Origin: Chaenocephalus aceratus
Taxonomy: Eukaryota; Chordata; Actinopteri; Perciformes; Channichthyidae
Direction of reading: 5' to 3'
Length of the DNA: 64,000 nt
Assembly: GCA_023974075.1 (NCBI GenBank)
Contig: CM043790.1
Location: 4,813,127-4,877,126 of the forward strand
Below the pieces are notes generated by a model. That model was not told the DNA's origin. It was given only the letters and a program-made list of their open reading frames with translations, and did no database searches. The position numbers were made by a program, and so were the translations under genes. Positions 22,513 to 34,210 of this stretch are shown here, in pieces (position 1 is the first letter of the stretch; each line of letters starts with the position of its first letter).

Positions 22513-22640
22513 AGCTTCTGATTGTCACAAAAACAGCGGATGCTAACAAGTGGCTAAATGAGGCTACTAAAGCTCACCACGCCAAACATTAGCCTCCTTT
22601 AGCTTAGTGGTGGTGAAGTCATGTGACTGTGACAGCATTT

Positions 22641-23155
22641 TTGGCATAGCTTTGAAATTCAGCGCATAGTGTTGTATTTCTCTGCCTTTTCTGTGATGCC
22701 CAATATTGTACTCCAAATGTTGCTGTAATAGGTGACAAAATCTGTCTCAGGCTGACTGTGGGAATGTTCCTGTGATACCACATACATGCGCTCTGTGTTG
22801 CTTTCCCAGAGCCAAGTGAACAGTAAGTCCATTGTGCCATGCAGGGCTCTCAGCCATAATTCAGCTAATAATCAGGTCTGAGCTAACTAGCTGCATGAAA
22901 CAGATCCAGAGCAGAGGGCAGACACTGTTCTCACTCACCTGATTTCATTCAACATTTATTGTATTGTTCCATGAAGCAAAATGTAAAATCATGGATTGCT
23001 GTGCTCATGTTCAACCTTTTGTCTGCTTATAGTTAGACATGCTTAGCCTTAGTGCATATTACATGTTCAGGTTTTTTTAATTTTTTTTTAGCTCATATCC
23101 ATGCGTCTTGTCATTGTTGTACTCTGATTGAAGGTACATTGCTAGTAGGGATGCC
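22641..23155. other. Non-coding stretch
   Basis: No gene or repeat boundary recognised. Confidence 0.4.
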
Positions 23156-23680
23156 AGCGATTATTCGATTATTCGAATATTCGTTACAGTCTCCATAATC
23201 GAATATTATTTTTAAAAATCGATTTTATTTATATATATTTTATTATTATTTATGTTTTTTTTTTTTTCTGGCTTAGTTTCAACCAAAATATAGACTAATG
23301 CTAATAATAGTAATGGTATTAATAATTGTAAATGGCCATTGGTCACACCACCAGTTTGTTTTACTGTAAACATGGAGGAAGCCTGCGTGCAGAGCAGACT
23401 GCTGCTGCAGCACGCTACACACCGCCCCCGCCCCCACCCCCCCTCTCCCTCACACGTGCGACTAAAGATAAACAGAGCGGCAGGTAAAAATAGTTCCTCC
23501 TCGTGGAACTACTTCGAACTTACAAGTCCAAAGGAAGTTAAATGCAAGCTCTGCGAAAAGACGTTGGTCTATCACAGCTCAACCTCAACAATGCGTTTTG
23601 AGTGCATCCATTTGAAGATGAGCGATGCGCGATGCGTGCACAATTTATGTATTGCAATGCAATACAGCCTGTATTAATAA
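23156..23680 (+). mobile_element. hAT element fragment with BED exon
   Basis: Starts TAGGGATGCCAGCGATTATT followed by TATTCGAAT words, a hAT-like terminus, and then a BED-finger open frame. No catalytic domain and no right terminus were found; homology fades in an AT-rich repeat of TATTGCAATG words near 23640-23790. Confidence 0.55.
23372..23677 (+). pseudogene. BED zinc-finger exon of a hAT transposase
   Basis: From the ATG at 23372 the frame reads MEEACVQS, and later WNYFELTSPKEVKCKLCEKT and YHSSTSTMRFECIHLK. The aromatic WxYF pair, the CxxC and the downstream histidine are the BED finger; the usual second histidine is lost. An exon of this kind binds the ends of the transposon. After the finger the frame runs into repeat DNA. 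Confidence 0.6.
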
Positions 23681-23857
23681 CAGCATTGCAATAAATAAAT
23701 TGCTATAATAATATGTATTGCAATGCTGCTATTATTAATACAAGCTGTAGCCTGTATTTAATAATGGCAGCATTGCAATAAATACATTGTGCGTATCTCC
23801 AAATAAAGGCAATGGCAGGCACTTTAGAAAATAAAGTTTGATGAGGGAATTATTTGT

Positions 23858-25300
23858 ATTGCCATTAATTCTTCGTGAGATTGATCCTGTTGGACTCAGT
23901 ACTACTGAAACTACCCCCACAAGTACTATGAAGTACTTACTGTGTACTTTTCCAGTAATCCTCTGTCAATGTCCCCTCCTGAGAACAAGAATGCATGTTT
24001 TTCTTTTAATAAGCGTTAAAAAAACATTTCTTTCTGAGACTGATATTGTTGGACAGAGTATTTTAAGAGGATTTGTAGACATGATATCAGCAATACTTCC
24101 AGTCAGTACTCCGGCAGCAGCATTTTTACACCTTGGAACTTCTTTAGAATCTGCCCTGGATAGCTGGTCACAAATATCCTTCAGCACACTGACACACTAT
24201 GTCACATGGTTGCCCTCTTATGATGCTGCTGTCTTTTAATATATAACTATTTCTCAGCCGCTAATTCGTTCCTCGCAGATTCTTCAGTCTCATCAGCCTC
24301 CTCCTTCCATCAGTCCCAGTCAACGCCTCCAGCACACTTCCAGTGTCTGACTCCATATGATATTGTCCTGATGCTGTAAGGGTGATGCCCCATGATCACA
24401 CAATGTGTGCCAAGGACCTCATATTATGTCTGTCATTCATGTTACATCACCCATTATAACAGTTTTCTTTCCTTTTCTCTCTTCTCTTAACTGAATAGTC
24501 CTGTCTTTAAGTATAACCCAATGTAAAGTCCTTTTCCTGCACCATTTTAAGGCTTCAAAACAGGCATTTCTACTGTATGTGTTTGGAGAAATGACACAAT
24601 CAATGGCCCAGAATTGTACTTTATAAACTATGAATCTTGTGGTGCTTGAAAAAATACACGCTGGCTAAGGATATATGCCTTTTTTGGAGCCCTTTTTTGC
24701 AATATTTATTAAAATGTCACTAGTTATTTAAACAAACCCCTATCTGAGGATAATACAAGCAACCACGCCCTTTATCTAGAGAGCCATTGAAGCCCATGAA
24801 GAATGTATCCTTCCACAAATCTTTTCAACTGCTGTATTAATAAAGCTGCCACGTGTTTTCAAATTTGTGCAGAACATTACAAATATTCCTCATTTGCAGT
24901 ATTTTATTTTAAAAGTGTTCAGAAAGACTGCATCAAATATGCTATATATCTATAGAATATCAATATTGTTATTAACTTCAATCAAAGTCAATTTAAATAG
25001 CGAGCAAGACTTTCCAAGGGGTAAAAATGCTGCTGCCGGACTACTGACTGGAAGTATTGCTGATATCCTCTTAAAATACTCAGTCCAACAATATCAGTCT
25101 CACGAAGAAAGGTTTTTTAACGTTGATTCAAAATAGCAGAGAAACATGCATTCTTGTTCTCAGGAGGGGACATTGACAGAGGATTAGTCAAAAAGTACAC
25201 AGTAAGTACTAGGCTACTTCATAGTACTTGTGGGAGTAGTTTCACTACTAGCCTGAGTCCCACAGGATCGATCTCACGAAGAACTAATGGCAGAAAAAAA
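23858..25300. repeat. Foldback: about 285-bp inverted repeat arms
   Basis: The left arm 23858-24140 and right arm 25010-25300 are inverse copies. Shared words include CATTCTTGTTCTCAGGAGGGG and GACTGGAAGTATTGCTGATAT (written in the right-arm sense). They enclose about 870 bp of unique-looking DNA without coding capacity. This could be a foldback-type element or two inverted MITE copies. Confidence 0.7.
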
Positions 25301-25737
25301 TTATAACAAACTCGAGAGACGGCTGACCGCAGTGCAGAATCGCTGTATAGTTTAAATCTCCTAACAATGTTGTTCATTTTAGACATAGGCTTATTATATT
25401 TACAGCCCTTAATAACCTTCATTTTCTGGGCTCAATATGTGTCTTGGCTGTTTTCGTTGTGAAAACAAATGGACCGTAGATACACGGATTGACCGTCCTC
25501 ATCTGCGCTCTTATTTTGAAAGACAACTTCCGGTAGCAGAATATGAAAAAACGGGGGTTTTTTTTGTTTCTGTTTTCTAGTGATTTTATTTTCGTTTTTT
25601 AAGTTTAGTAAATCCATTTTTGACCATGATAAAGAAAAACGCCTTGTATTTCAATTTTGGTTTTTCTATTTGAAAACGAAAATCAAATATCCAGTCGTTT
25701 TTTGTTTTTGAATACCCATTTGTGAAAAGAAAATCCA
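25301..25737. other. Non-coding stretch
   Basis: No gene. A short piece near 25385-25420 (AGGCTTATTATATTTACAGC) matches one arm of the hairpin at 52789-52859. Confidence 0.5.
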
Positions 25738-26007
25738 ATGACCAAAACATACACTGACCGGAGTCAGCCAACCTGGAGTCCAATCAATGAGACGAGATTG
25801 GAGGTGTTGGTTAAAGCTGCCCTGCCCTATAAAAAATACACACCAGTTTTGAATTTGCTATTCTTAAGAAGCATTGCCAGATGTGAACCATGCCTCGCAC
25901 AGAAGAGCTCTCAGAAGACCTACGATTAAGAGTTGTTGACTTGCATAAAGCTGGAAAGGGTTACAAAAGTATCTCTGAAAGCCTTGATGTTCATCAGTCC
26001 ACGGTAA

Positions 26008-26341
26008 CGGCCCGTCCACACAGCGGCGTGCGTTGAAGCTTCCAACGCTTCTGCCCATTCCGCCCCACTTTGAATGGGGTGACGTCACTTTTAGCCGAAC
26101 TGCATCGTGGGAAGCGACGCGGAGCGTTACTGGCGTGGCTCGCTGCAAAAGTTGAGCAATGTTCAACTTTTTACGACTCGGCAGAAGCGTCAGCCAATTG
26201 AATCATATGCCAGTACAAGCTCTAGCCATTCAAACCGCTGCTTGTGTGTCAGGGGCGGGAGATTCATGTGATTGGTTGTTGGTCGAGTGTCAGACACGCC
26301 CGCCGGCAAGCGTCAACGCACGCCGCTGTGTGGACGGGCCG
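26008..26341. mobile_element. PIF/Harbinger MITE, 334 bp
   Basis: Ends CGGCCCGTCCACACAGCGGC and its near-exact inverse, flanked by TAA at 26005-26007 and 26342-26344. It inserted in the Tc1 transposase gene. No coding capacity. Confidence 0.85.
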
Positions 26342-26344
26342 TAA

Positions 26345-26990
26345 CGGAGCCTACACACGGCGGCGTGCATTGCCGCTTCAACGCTTCTGCCCATTCACTT
26401 TGAATGGGGTGACGTCACGATTCGCCGAACTGCATTGTGGGAGCAAAGCGTAGCTTCTCTCGCGGTGCTCGCTGCAAAAGTAGAGCAATATTCTACTTTT
26501 CCCGCCTCGACAGAGGCATCAGCCAATCAAATCCCTCGTATGTAAATCTGACAGTACAAGCACTAGCCAATCAAACCGGGTGTATGTTGGGAGAGCCAGA
26601 CCGCAGTTATTTCCATATGTCAAAAATGGAGGAGAAAATTATCGTGGCGGTAGGGAATCACCCGGTACTCTATGACCAGTCCCTCTTTACCTACAGGGAT
26701 ACAAACCGGAGGAGCCAGGCATGGGGGGAGGTGGCAGAGACAGTGGGTGAAACTGGTAGGTTTTCGCTTGTTTGGGGAGTTTATATCCAGTGTACTTCGT
26801 TTGAATGGACAGCTAGCAGGCATAGACAGTATATTTAGCCAGCATGGATGTAGCATGAATGCTTTGCTTTGTATGTCCGGGGCGGGACATTCATGTGATT
26901 GGTTGTTGGTCGTGTTGCTCGCGTTGACTCCCCAAGCTCAAGACTCGCCCACCACCAAGCGGCAACGCACGCCGCCGTGTGTAGGGGCTG
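26345..26990 (+). mobile_element. PIF/Harbinger derivative with a MADF exon, 646 bp
   Basis: Ends CGGAGCCTACACACGGCGGC and its inverse with one or two changes, flanked by TAA (shared copy at 26342-26344, second copy at 26991-26993). The subterminal region is related to the neighbouring MITE (words CGCTTCTGCCCATTC and AATGGGGTGACGTCAC). It retains one exon of the accessory DNA-binding protein of Harbinger transposons but no DDE transposase. Confidence 0.85.
26626..26755 (+). pseudogene. MADF-domain exon of a Harbinger accessory protein
   Basis: From the ATG at 26626 the frame reads MEEKIIVAVGNHPVLYDQSL, then YRDTNRRSQAWGEVAETVGE. This is the first half of a MADF (Myb/SANT-like) domain: the hydrophobic first helix, the HPVLYD turn and the W in AWGEVA are all present. 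PIF/Harbinger elements carry such a protein beside the transposase, where it helps recruit transposase to the ends. A consensus splice donor (G|GTAGGT) follows at 26756, so this looks like a first exon. The rest of the gene is gone. Confidence 0.65.
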
Positions 26991-27691
26991 TAAGACAAAT
27001 TGTCTATAAATGGAGAAAGTTCAGCACTGTTGCTACTCTCCCTAGGAGTGGCCGTCCTGTAAAGATGACTGCAAGAGCACAGCGCAGAATGCTCAATGAG
27101 GGGAAGAAGAATCCTAGAGTGTCAGCTAGAGACTTAAAGAAATCTCTGGCACATGCTAACATCTCTGTTGAGGAATCTACGATACGTAAACCACTGAACA
27201 AGAATGGAGTTCATGGAGGACACCACGGAGGAAGCCACTGCTGTCCAGAGAAAACATTGCTGCACGTTTGAAGTTTGCAAAAGAGCACCTGGATGTTCCA
27301 CAGCACTACTGGCAACATGTTCTGTGGACAGATGAAACCAAAGTTGAGTTGTTTGGAAGGAACACACAACGCTATGTGTGGAGAATCCAAAGGGTTCACA
27401 TACTTTTTCTTGCAACTGTATATATATATATATATATTAGGGATCGACCGATATGGCTTTTTCAAGGCCGATACCGATACCGATTATTAGTAATCAAGGA
27501 GACCGATAACCGATATTTGGAACCGATATACATTTGCAGTAAAATCTGAAAATCTTGGTGTCAAAATGTAGAATAACACAAACTCCAACACAACTCAACA
27601 CAACTTCTTTGAAATGCATTTAAGCATATATTATGTTTAATTAACTTTTAAACATCTTACAACTGGTTTCCTCTCGGTGCCCTTTTCTTTA

Positions 27692-28312
27692 AGGCCCTGA
27701 CACACCAAGCAGTCACCAGAGGACTAGTCGACGCTGAAGTCGGCTGTTGCCTGGCCGTGTTCTCCTGCGTTTTGGCCATGTGTCGCACGGGAACACACCG
27801 CACCGACTTCAGTGCGTGAGTGGCAATAACTCTCCTTACCAGCAGGCGGCGGTAGTGTGTATTCATCATTCAAAAGAGGCAACAACCGGAAGACAGAGAA
27901 GAAGAAGAGTATCTTTTCTCCGTAATATCATACAGAGCTGGCCTCTCCTGGATCAAGGTGATGAGCAGGTCTTCGTTTGCATCATTCCAGATCGCCATGA
28001 TGAGATGAAAATGAATAGCAGTCTGTGTGTGCCTTCTTAAATCGTTTGTTTACGTCCCTCACTTCCGCTTCGCTTCTCATGCACTGATTTGCTAGCTGAA
28101 CAGCCAATCAGAGTGATTATTTGGTCCGACTGCCAGACCCGATGCATGGCCGATTCAACATGTTGAATCGGCCATGCATCGGGTCTGGCAGTCCAAATAA
28201 GGCGTGTCACGGTCGACGGTGCGGGACACACCAACCTGACTACGGCGCCGCGAATGCCCGACAGCCTCTGACGGCCTCTGACTCCCAAAATCGGGTTGGT
28301 GTGTCAGGGCCT
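27692..28312. mobile_element. PIF/Harbinger-like MITE with TTA TSD
   Basis: Ends AGGCCCTGACACACCAA and its inverse, with TTA on each side (27689-27691 and 28313-28315). It contains a perfect 66-bp palindrome at 28128-28193. No transposase. Confidence 0.82.
28128..28193. repeat. Perfect 66-bp palindrome
   Basis: Arms of 33 bp meet with no spacer at 28160/28161; the centre reads GATTCAACATGTTGAATC. The arms contain ATGCAT and CCCGATG words. It lies inside the Harbinger-like MITE. Confidence 0.95.
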
Positions 28313-28636
28313 TTAGTGCAGTCATCTGCAATGAGTTGAAGAGAGAGAGAGACAAGAAGTGGGGCTGCAGGCTGACATGCTTAACTAACAATAATGCTTA
28401 ATTTATTATATCTGTCTATCTAGCATAAGATCCCAATAAACTGCTAGCAACTGCAAAACACTAGTGCTGGCTAATGTTTTGCAAACTATTAAAAGTGAGG
28501 CTATTGCAGTAGACCTAACGTTAGTCGAGTAGCCTCACTTCTAATATTTTGCTAAACATTTGCTAGATACATGTTGGCTAGCTAATGAGCTTCACATATC
28601 AACCTGAAAAACTGCGAGGCTCCACTCGCAGCCCCT

Positions 28637-28654
28637 CCCCCCCCCCCCCCCCCC
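28637..28654. repeat. Poly-C run
   Basis: Eighteen C in a row. Such runs are error-prone in sequencing and may be of wrong length. Confidence 0.9.
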
Positions 28655-29114
28655 TCCGCACCACAGTTACTCCGCTGCGAGACGCTGTACGCACCCCCAA
28701 CTCTGACTGACTTCCCGCGTCCCTGTGTAACTGGGAAACTGATAGAATTGGATCATAAGATCGTGGTGTTTTTGCAACTTCAGCATAGGGGATAGGGATG
28801 TTTATTGAACTTCGGTTTAACACATGTGGCTCTGCCGCTCAGCTTGCTTCAGTCTGTGTCTGCGTTCTTTCGCACCTGCCTGTAATCTGAGAAGGTCCCG
28901 CCTCTCTGGCTGGCTCCCGCCCGGAAAATCTTCAGTAATAGCCTATCAGATAGCGCTGTGGGCGGGACATTTCTCGTGTACACAGAGTGGTGACTGCAGC
29001 CAGAGGAACGGCCGCATCAGAGCCAAAGTTTTATCGGTAATTTTATTTAAAAAAAGGCCGATACCGATAATCGGTCAAATGCGGAATATCGGCCCCGATA
29101 ATCGGCCAAGCAGA

Positions 29115-30666
29115 CCAAAGCAACAGCACCACAACACTGACTCAATAGCTCTTGTTTCACACTCTAGTACTCTTAAGTGGTTTGCAAACTGCCAATAAAC
29201 CAAACCGGTTCCGGTTCAAGAACCGTTCTTGTGCTTTTCTGGTGCTTAACTGGTTCTTCTTTGGTTCTGCCCCTTTTCCACGAAACCGGTTCCAGAGCCA
29301 GTTCCGGGCTAACCTGATTTAGCTCTGGTTCTTCCTGTTTCAGCCGCAGCGGAGCAGGCTCTAAACACCGAAAACCGGTTCTTAGCTGACCCCACTTGGC
29401 TGCCCGGCAAGAACCAAGAACCACGCTCACGTCGGAAGGGGGCTAGATTAACCTGAGCCATAATAACAGTTTATGGCGAGTACGGAAAATGAAAGTTGTA
29501 ACAAGCAGTAGCGCTGAGCAAAGTGACTAGACCACACAAAAAATAACATACCATAACCAGGCTTCTGTTTATTTGTACCTTACTTTGACCATCCGTTCGC
29601 TGTTATTGATTATGGTGGAGAGCAGGCAGAAGTTTTGTTTTGTATTAGCAATCAGATGGAATCAATACATGGGCTGCACAGGTTGTCATGTCCGACTATC
29701 ACAAGTAGAATCATAATGAAAAGGTCAAATGTGCCTGTAGAAAACGGCTTATGTCACAATAGGATAGCAACAAGTAGTCAAGATAGTCAGTTTAGCTTCG
29801 GTTGCTGTTGCATAACTGCGGTCAACTCAGCCGTCTCTCGCGTTCGCTTGGTCAAATCAGCAGCTATTTATTTTTTAGTGCGCAATTAATTAACCTTTTT
29901 TTTTGTATTATAGCAGCTATCGGATGGAATCAATACATGCGCTGCACAGGTTGTCATGTCCGACTATCACAAGTAGAATCATAATGAAAAATACGCCGGT
30001 AAAATGTGCCTGTAGAAAACGACTTATGCCACAATAGCAAGTAGTCAGTTTTAGCTTCGGTTGCTATGCTAACATCACCCATTTTATACCAGAGAAACTT
30101 TCATAACAGCGTTGTGATGCCAAACAGCGTCAATTCAGACTGACACACATTCACTTAAGGGGAACTGGGGATATGTATCAGCTGCTTGTGTGACAGTCAG
30201 ACAGTAAATACTTTAGAGCGGCCGCTACCATGTGAGCTAACCCGGAGCTAACGGGAGAATAAACTCCCGTGGAAGAGCAGCCAGCACTGCAGTGGTCGGT
30301 AAATGCCGCTAAAATACATTAATAAACAATGAACCACGGCACTCTGGAGAAAAGTATAAGGTTGGAAAAGTCGTTATTTAATTTAATCTGGCTTTGTATG
30401 ATTAAAAGCAACACGATCATCGACCCAACGCAGTCCCCCGTTGTTGTTGTTGTTGTTGTTGTGAGCGCCGTTGGGGAGCTAATCAGCTATGTAAACGGTG
30501 ACGTCATGACGCAGCAGCGGCAGCTCTGGGCGGTGTGAACAAAGCGGGAGCAGAAAAGGGAAACCGGAGCTGAACCAGAAAAGCTCTAGCACGGAGCTAG
30601 AATGGGAAAAGCGCTGGTGTGAAAGCCACATGAGTCAGTGTTGTGGTGCTATTGCTTTGTTCTGGA
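29115..30666. repeat. 34-bp inverted repeat flanking a Harbinger-like copy
   Basis: 29115-29148 and 30631-30666 are inverse copies with about two mismatches (core CAACACTGACTCA on the left, TGAGTCAGTGTTG on the right). They bracket the rearranged Harbinger-like element. Confidence 0.7.
29540..30630 (-). mobile_element. Harbinger-like element, second copy with internal duplication
   Basis: Its right end (GCGCTGGTGTGAAAGCCACA) and interior are the inverse of 13239-13950. A block of about 150 bp starting at 29653 is repeated from 29921 (period about 268 bp; both contain GCTGCACAGGTTGTCATGTC). The left terminus is not recognisable. A GGTTC-rich stretch just upstream (29195-29420) looks like part of a further, unidentified element. 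Confidence 0.6.
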
Positions 30667-30804
30667 TCTGTGAGCTAACCATGCCCCGTTCAATTGCATA
30701 TAAGAAATGGAAATGTGTCATTATGAAATACAAGTCCCCTGAAATAAATAAATGTGTCATTATGAAATAAAATTCTCTTGAAATAAATAAATGTGTATTT
30801 AAAT

Positions 30805-31708
<904 letters not shown>

Positions 31709-31979
31709 ATTTAAATGTACATGTATACATATTTATTGCCTCATTTATTTATTTCATAATTTATTTCATAGGCGTATTTATTTAATTACTTATGTATTTA
31801 TTTATTTATTTAATTTTGGCTTAAAAGGCATTCCATAGTCTCCTGTGTGCTCCACATCCTCCTTGGCGCTCCGGTAACTTTCTAGATACAGTATCTTTTT
31901 TTTTTTCATTGCCCTTTAGGGCAATACAAAACAAATACAAATACAAAAACAAATGCAAATATTTAATTTTAAAAAGTAA

Positions 31980-32134
31980 AGTCCTTTCGAGTCATCTCTC
32001 TCAAGTCAAGTCTCAAGTCATGAATACCAAGTCAAAGTCAAGTCAAGTCTTTTATCAATGTTAGTCGAGCAAGTCTCAAGTCCAAAAATATGCGACTCGA
32101 GTCAAGTCATGTGACTCGAGTCCCCCACCTCTGG
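31980..32134. mobile_element. Fragment of a DNA element with GACTCGAGTC words
   Basis: Repeated CAAGTC and GACTCGAGTC words end at GTCCCCCACCTCTGG, a terminus seen in fish DNA transposons. The other end is missing. Confidence 0.45.
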
Positions 32135-32199
32135 TATTTAGAGACACATTTCATTTTCCTAGAACAAAACATCAACATCTCTTCAGTTTGTGATAACCA

Positions 32200-32318
32200 C
32201 CGACCTCATTTCAGGCATCTAACCAAAAACATGTTGTAAAAAAAAGGATGACTTCAAAACAACAAAACCGGAAGTGGTTAAATGCTTTTCAGGGTTTTAG
32301 GACTCATTCCTGCACCAC
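32200..32318 (-). mobile_element. Fragment of the GTGGTGCAG MITE family
   Basis: The inverse of the first about 120 bp of 38327-38794, ending CATTCCTGCACCAC at 32318. Confidence 0.6.
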
Positions 32319-32655
32319 TCCATGGCCCTGTTCTTCCTCAATACATTTACAATTGTTCTTCATCCTATCTTATTCCACTTTTTCATTCCATCTCCCCACT
32401 CCTCCGTCCTCTTCATCTTACCTCTGTGTACTCTTTGTATCCTTTATTGGCTTCTGCTAGACTCTCCTTGGCCTCCTTGCTCCTTCACTTTTATAAAACG
32501 TAATCAGCACACAGCGAGTGACATTGTAAAGCATGTGTGTATGTACACGTGTTGGCAGGCAGTAAAGCAGTAAAGCAGTTCTGAGGCCCAAAAAGCAACC
32601 TGACATGATTAACCCAGTGTGCATTCAGTTTTTTGGACAGTAGACTTATGTCTCT

Positions 32656-32807
<152 letters not shown>

Positions 32808-32937
32808 ATATACATGTACACATGATCCTTTGAAGTTAATGACTTCCTCTGGTGGAGTAGACTTCCTCGAAGAACTGGACAAACAGCCAATTACCACACA
32901 CAACCTCTCAAACATGGACATAGAAACATAGAAACAT

Positions 32938-32938
<1 letters not shown>

Positions 32939-33022
<84 letters not shown>
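32939..33022. repeat. (CA)n microsatellite, 84 bp
   Basis: Uninterrupted CA repeat only 133 bp after the previous array. Confidence 0.97.
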
Positions 33023-33024
<2 letters not shown>

Positions 33025-33290
33025 CTGGTGTGTGCTATTAAAGTTATTATGAGAGTAAATGACTTTGACCCGTCAGATAAACAGTGTATTGGAGCCTGGA
33101 ACATTTTCTTTAAATGGGGGGCGTGGTGGGGTTGTACTGTAGGTACAAGGAGCCATCATTTTTAAACCTGCACCATACATGGTAATTATTTAAAGAATTT
33201 CCCTTTTGTGCAGCCGTTGCTGGCAGCTACGTCCACACAGATCGCGTGGATCCTGCTACACGTTGAGATCTACACCGTTGTCTATATAAG

Positions 33291-34210
33291 AAGGCAAGGC
33301 AAGTTTATTTATATAGCACTTTTCAACACAAGGCAATTCAAAGTGCTTTACAAAAAATGAAAGACATTAAGCATTAAAAAAGAAAAGCTAATAAAATAAA
33401 CATTAAAAGAAAAAATACATGGATAAAAGTTACAGTGCAGTTTAAGATATGAATAGTTCAATTAAAAGCAGCGACAAAGAGAAAAGTCTTCAGCCTGGAT
33501 TTAAAAGTAGTCAGAGTTGCAGTGGACCTGCAGGTTTCTGGGAGTTTGTTCCAGATACTTGGAGCATAATAACTGAACGCTGCTTTACCATGTTTAGTTC
33601 TGACTCTGGGGACAGAAAGCTGACCAGTCCCTGAAGACCTGAGAGATCTGGATGGTTCATAGTTTAGCAGGAGGTCAGAAATGTATTTTGGGCCTAAACC
33701 ATTCAGTGCTTTATAAACCAGCAGCAGTATTTTGAAATCTATTCTTTGACACACAGGAAGCCAGTGTAAAGACTTCAGAACAGGAGTGATGTGATCCACT
33801 CTCTTAGTGTTAGTGAGGACTCGAGCAGCAGCGTTCTGAATCAGCTGCAGCTTTCTAATAGATGTTTTAGTGAGACCTGTGAAGACACCATTGCCGTAGT
33901 CGAGTCTACTGAAGATAAAAGCATGGACAAGTTTTTCCAAATCCTGCCGTGACATTAGTCTTTTAATCCTAGATATGTTCTTTAGGTGATAGTAGGCTGA
34001 TTTAGTCACTGTTTTAATGTGACTGTTGAAACTCAGGTCAGAGTCCATGACTACACCTAGATTTCTGGCTTTATCTGTTGTTTTGAACATTGCAGACTGA
34101 AGCTCAGCGCTAACTTTTATACGTTCTGCCTTGGCTCCAAAAACCATTACCTCAGTTTTATCTTTGTTTAATTGGAGAAAGTTCTGACACATCCAGTCAT
34201 TGATTTGTTT
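33291..34210 (-). mobile_element. L2 LINE, 5'-truncated copy
   Basis: Same 3' end and RT sequence as 17939-18900, with few changes. It is cut at about 34210 where homology stops abruptly, the usual 5' truncation of LINEs. Confidence 0.88.
33458..34192 (-). CDS. L2 LINE RT C-terminal fragment
   Basis: A 244-codon frame matching residues from about 344 onward of the ORF at 18164-19888 (begins MCQNFLQLNKDKTEVMVF). It covers the RT thumb and C-terminal region and lacks the YADD active site, which would lie upstream of the truncation. Unlike the longer copy it keeps an intact C-terminus ending FKSRLKTFLF, which shows that the longer copy has a frameshift near its own end. It is a remnant, not a working gene. 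Confidence 0.8.
   Translation of the reverse strand: MCQNFLQLNKDKTEVMVFGAKAERIKVSAELQSAMFKTTDKARNLGVVMDSDLSFNSHIKTVTKSAYYHLKNISRIKRLMSRQDLEKLVHAFIFSRLDYGNGVFTGLTKTSIRKLQLIQNAAARVLTNTKRVDHITPVLKSLHWLPVCQRIDFKILLLVYKALNGLGPKYISDLLLNYEPSRSLRSSGTGQLSVPRVRTKHGKAAFSYYAPSIWNKLPETCRSTATLTTFKSRLKTFLFVAAFN

Larger units (their letters stand above)
16294..22640 (+). mobile_element. MITE of the GTGGTGCAG family, split by a LINE
   Basis: The left part (16294-16464) begins GTGGTGCAGGAATAAG and aligns with 38327-38470. The right part (from 22494) aligns with 38505-38620, including CATTAGCC...CTTTAGCTTA. Homology is continuous across the LINE target duplication, so the RTE LINE landed in this MITE. Other relatives lie at 32200-32318 and 40259-40494. 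The right boundary past 22640 is uncertain. Confidence 0.65.
25890..27400 (+). pseudogene. Tc1 transposase, interrupted and truncated
   Basis: The start ATG at 25890 gives [20 protein letters not shown] and SISESLDVHQSTV, the first helix-turn-helix of the paired-like DNA-binding region. After the inserted Harbingers the frame resumes [20 protein letters not shown] with the GRP-type hinge, then [11 protein letters not shown] and the second helix-turn-helix. After a frameshift near 27230 it continues KFAKEHLDV and HVLWTDETKVELFG, which holds the first catalytic aspartate. The remaining catalytic residues are absent. Removing both insertions and one TAA copy would join the halves in frame at the 26005 junction. 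Confidence 0.82.
25738..27418 (+). mobile_element. Tc1-like transposon remnant split by two Harbinger elements
   Basis: It shows the transposase gene of a fish Tc1-like element, starting at 25890, with the 3' end TTCACATACTTTTTCTTGCA near 27395-27415. The 5' terminal repeat is missing. Two PIF/Harbinger elements sit back to back in the coding region (26008-26990). The part encoding the second catalytic aspartate and the last acidic residue is deleted. Confidence 0.82.
27438..29106. mobile_element. hAT element (GGGATCGACCGATAT family), host of a Harbinger
   Basis: The left end, TAGGGATCGACCGATATGG followed by CCGATACCGATA words, abuts a TA microsatellite. The right side ends in CCGATAATCGG words near 29106, but the very terminus appears lost, so no target duplication can be proved. 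It contains the Harbinger-like element 27692-28312 and an 18-base C run. Confidence 0.65.
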
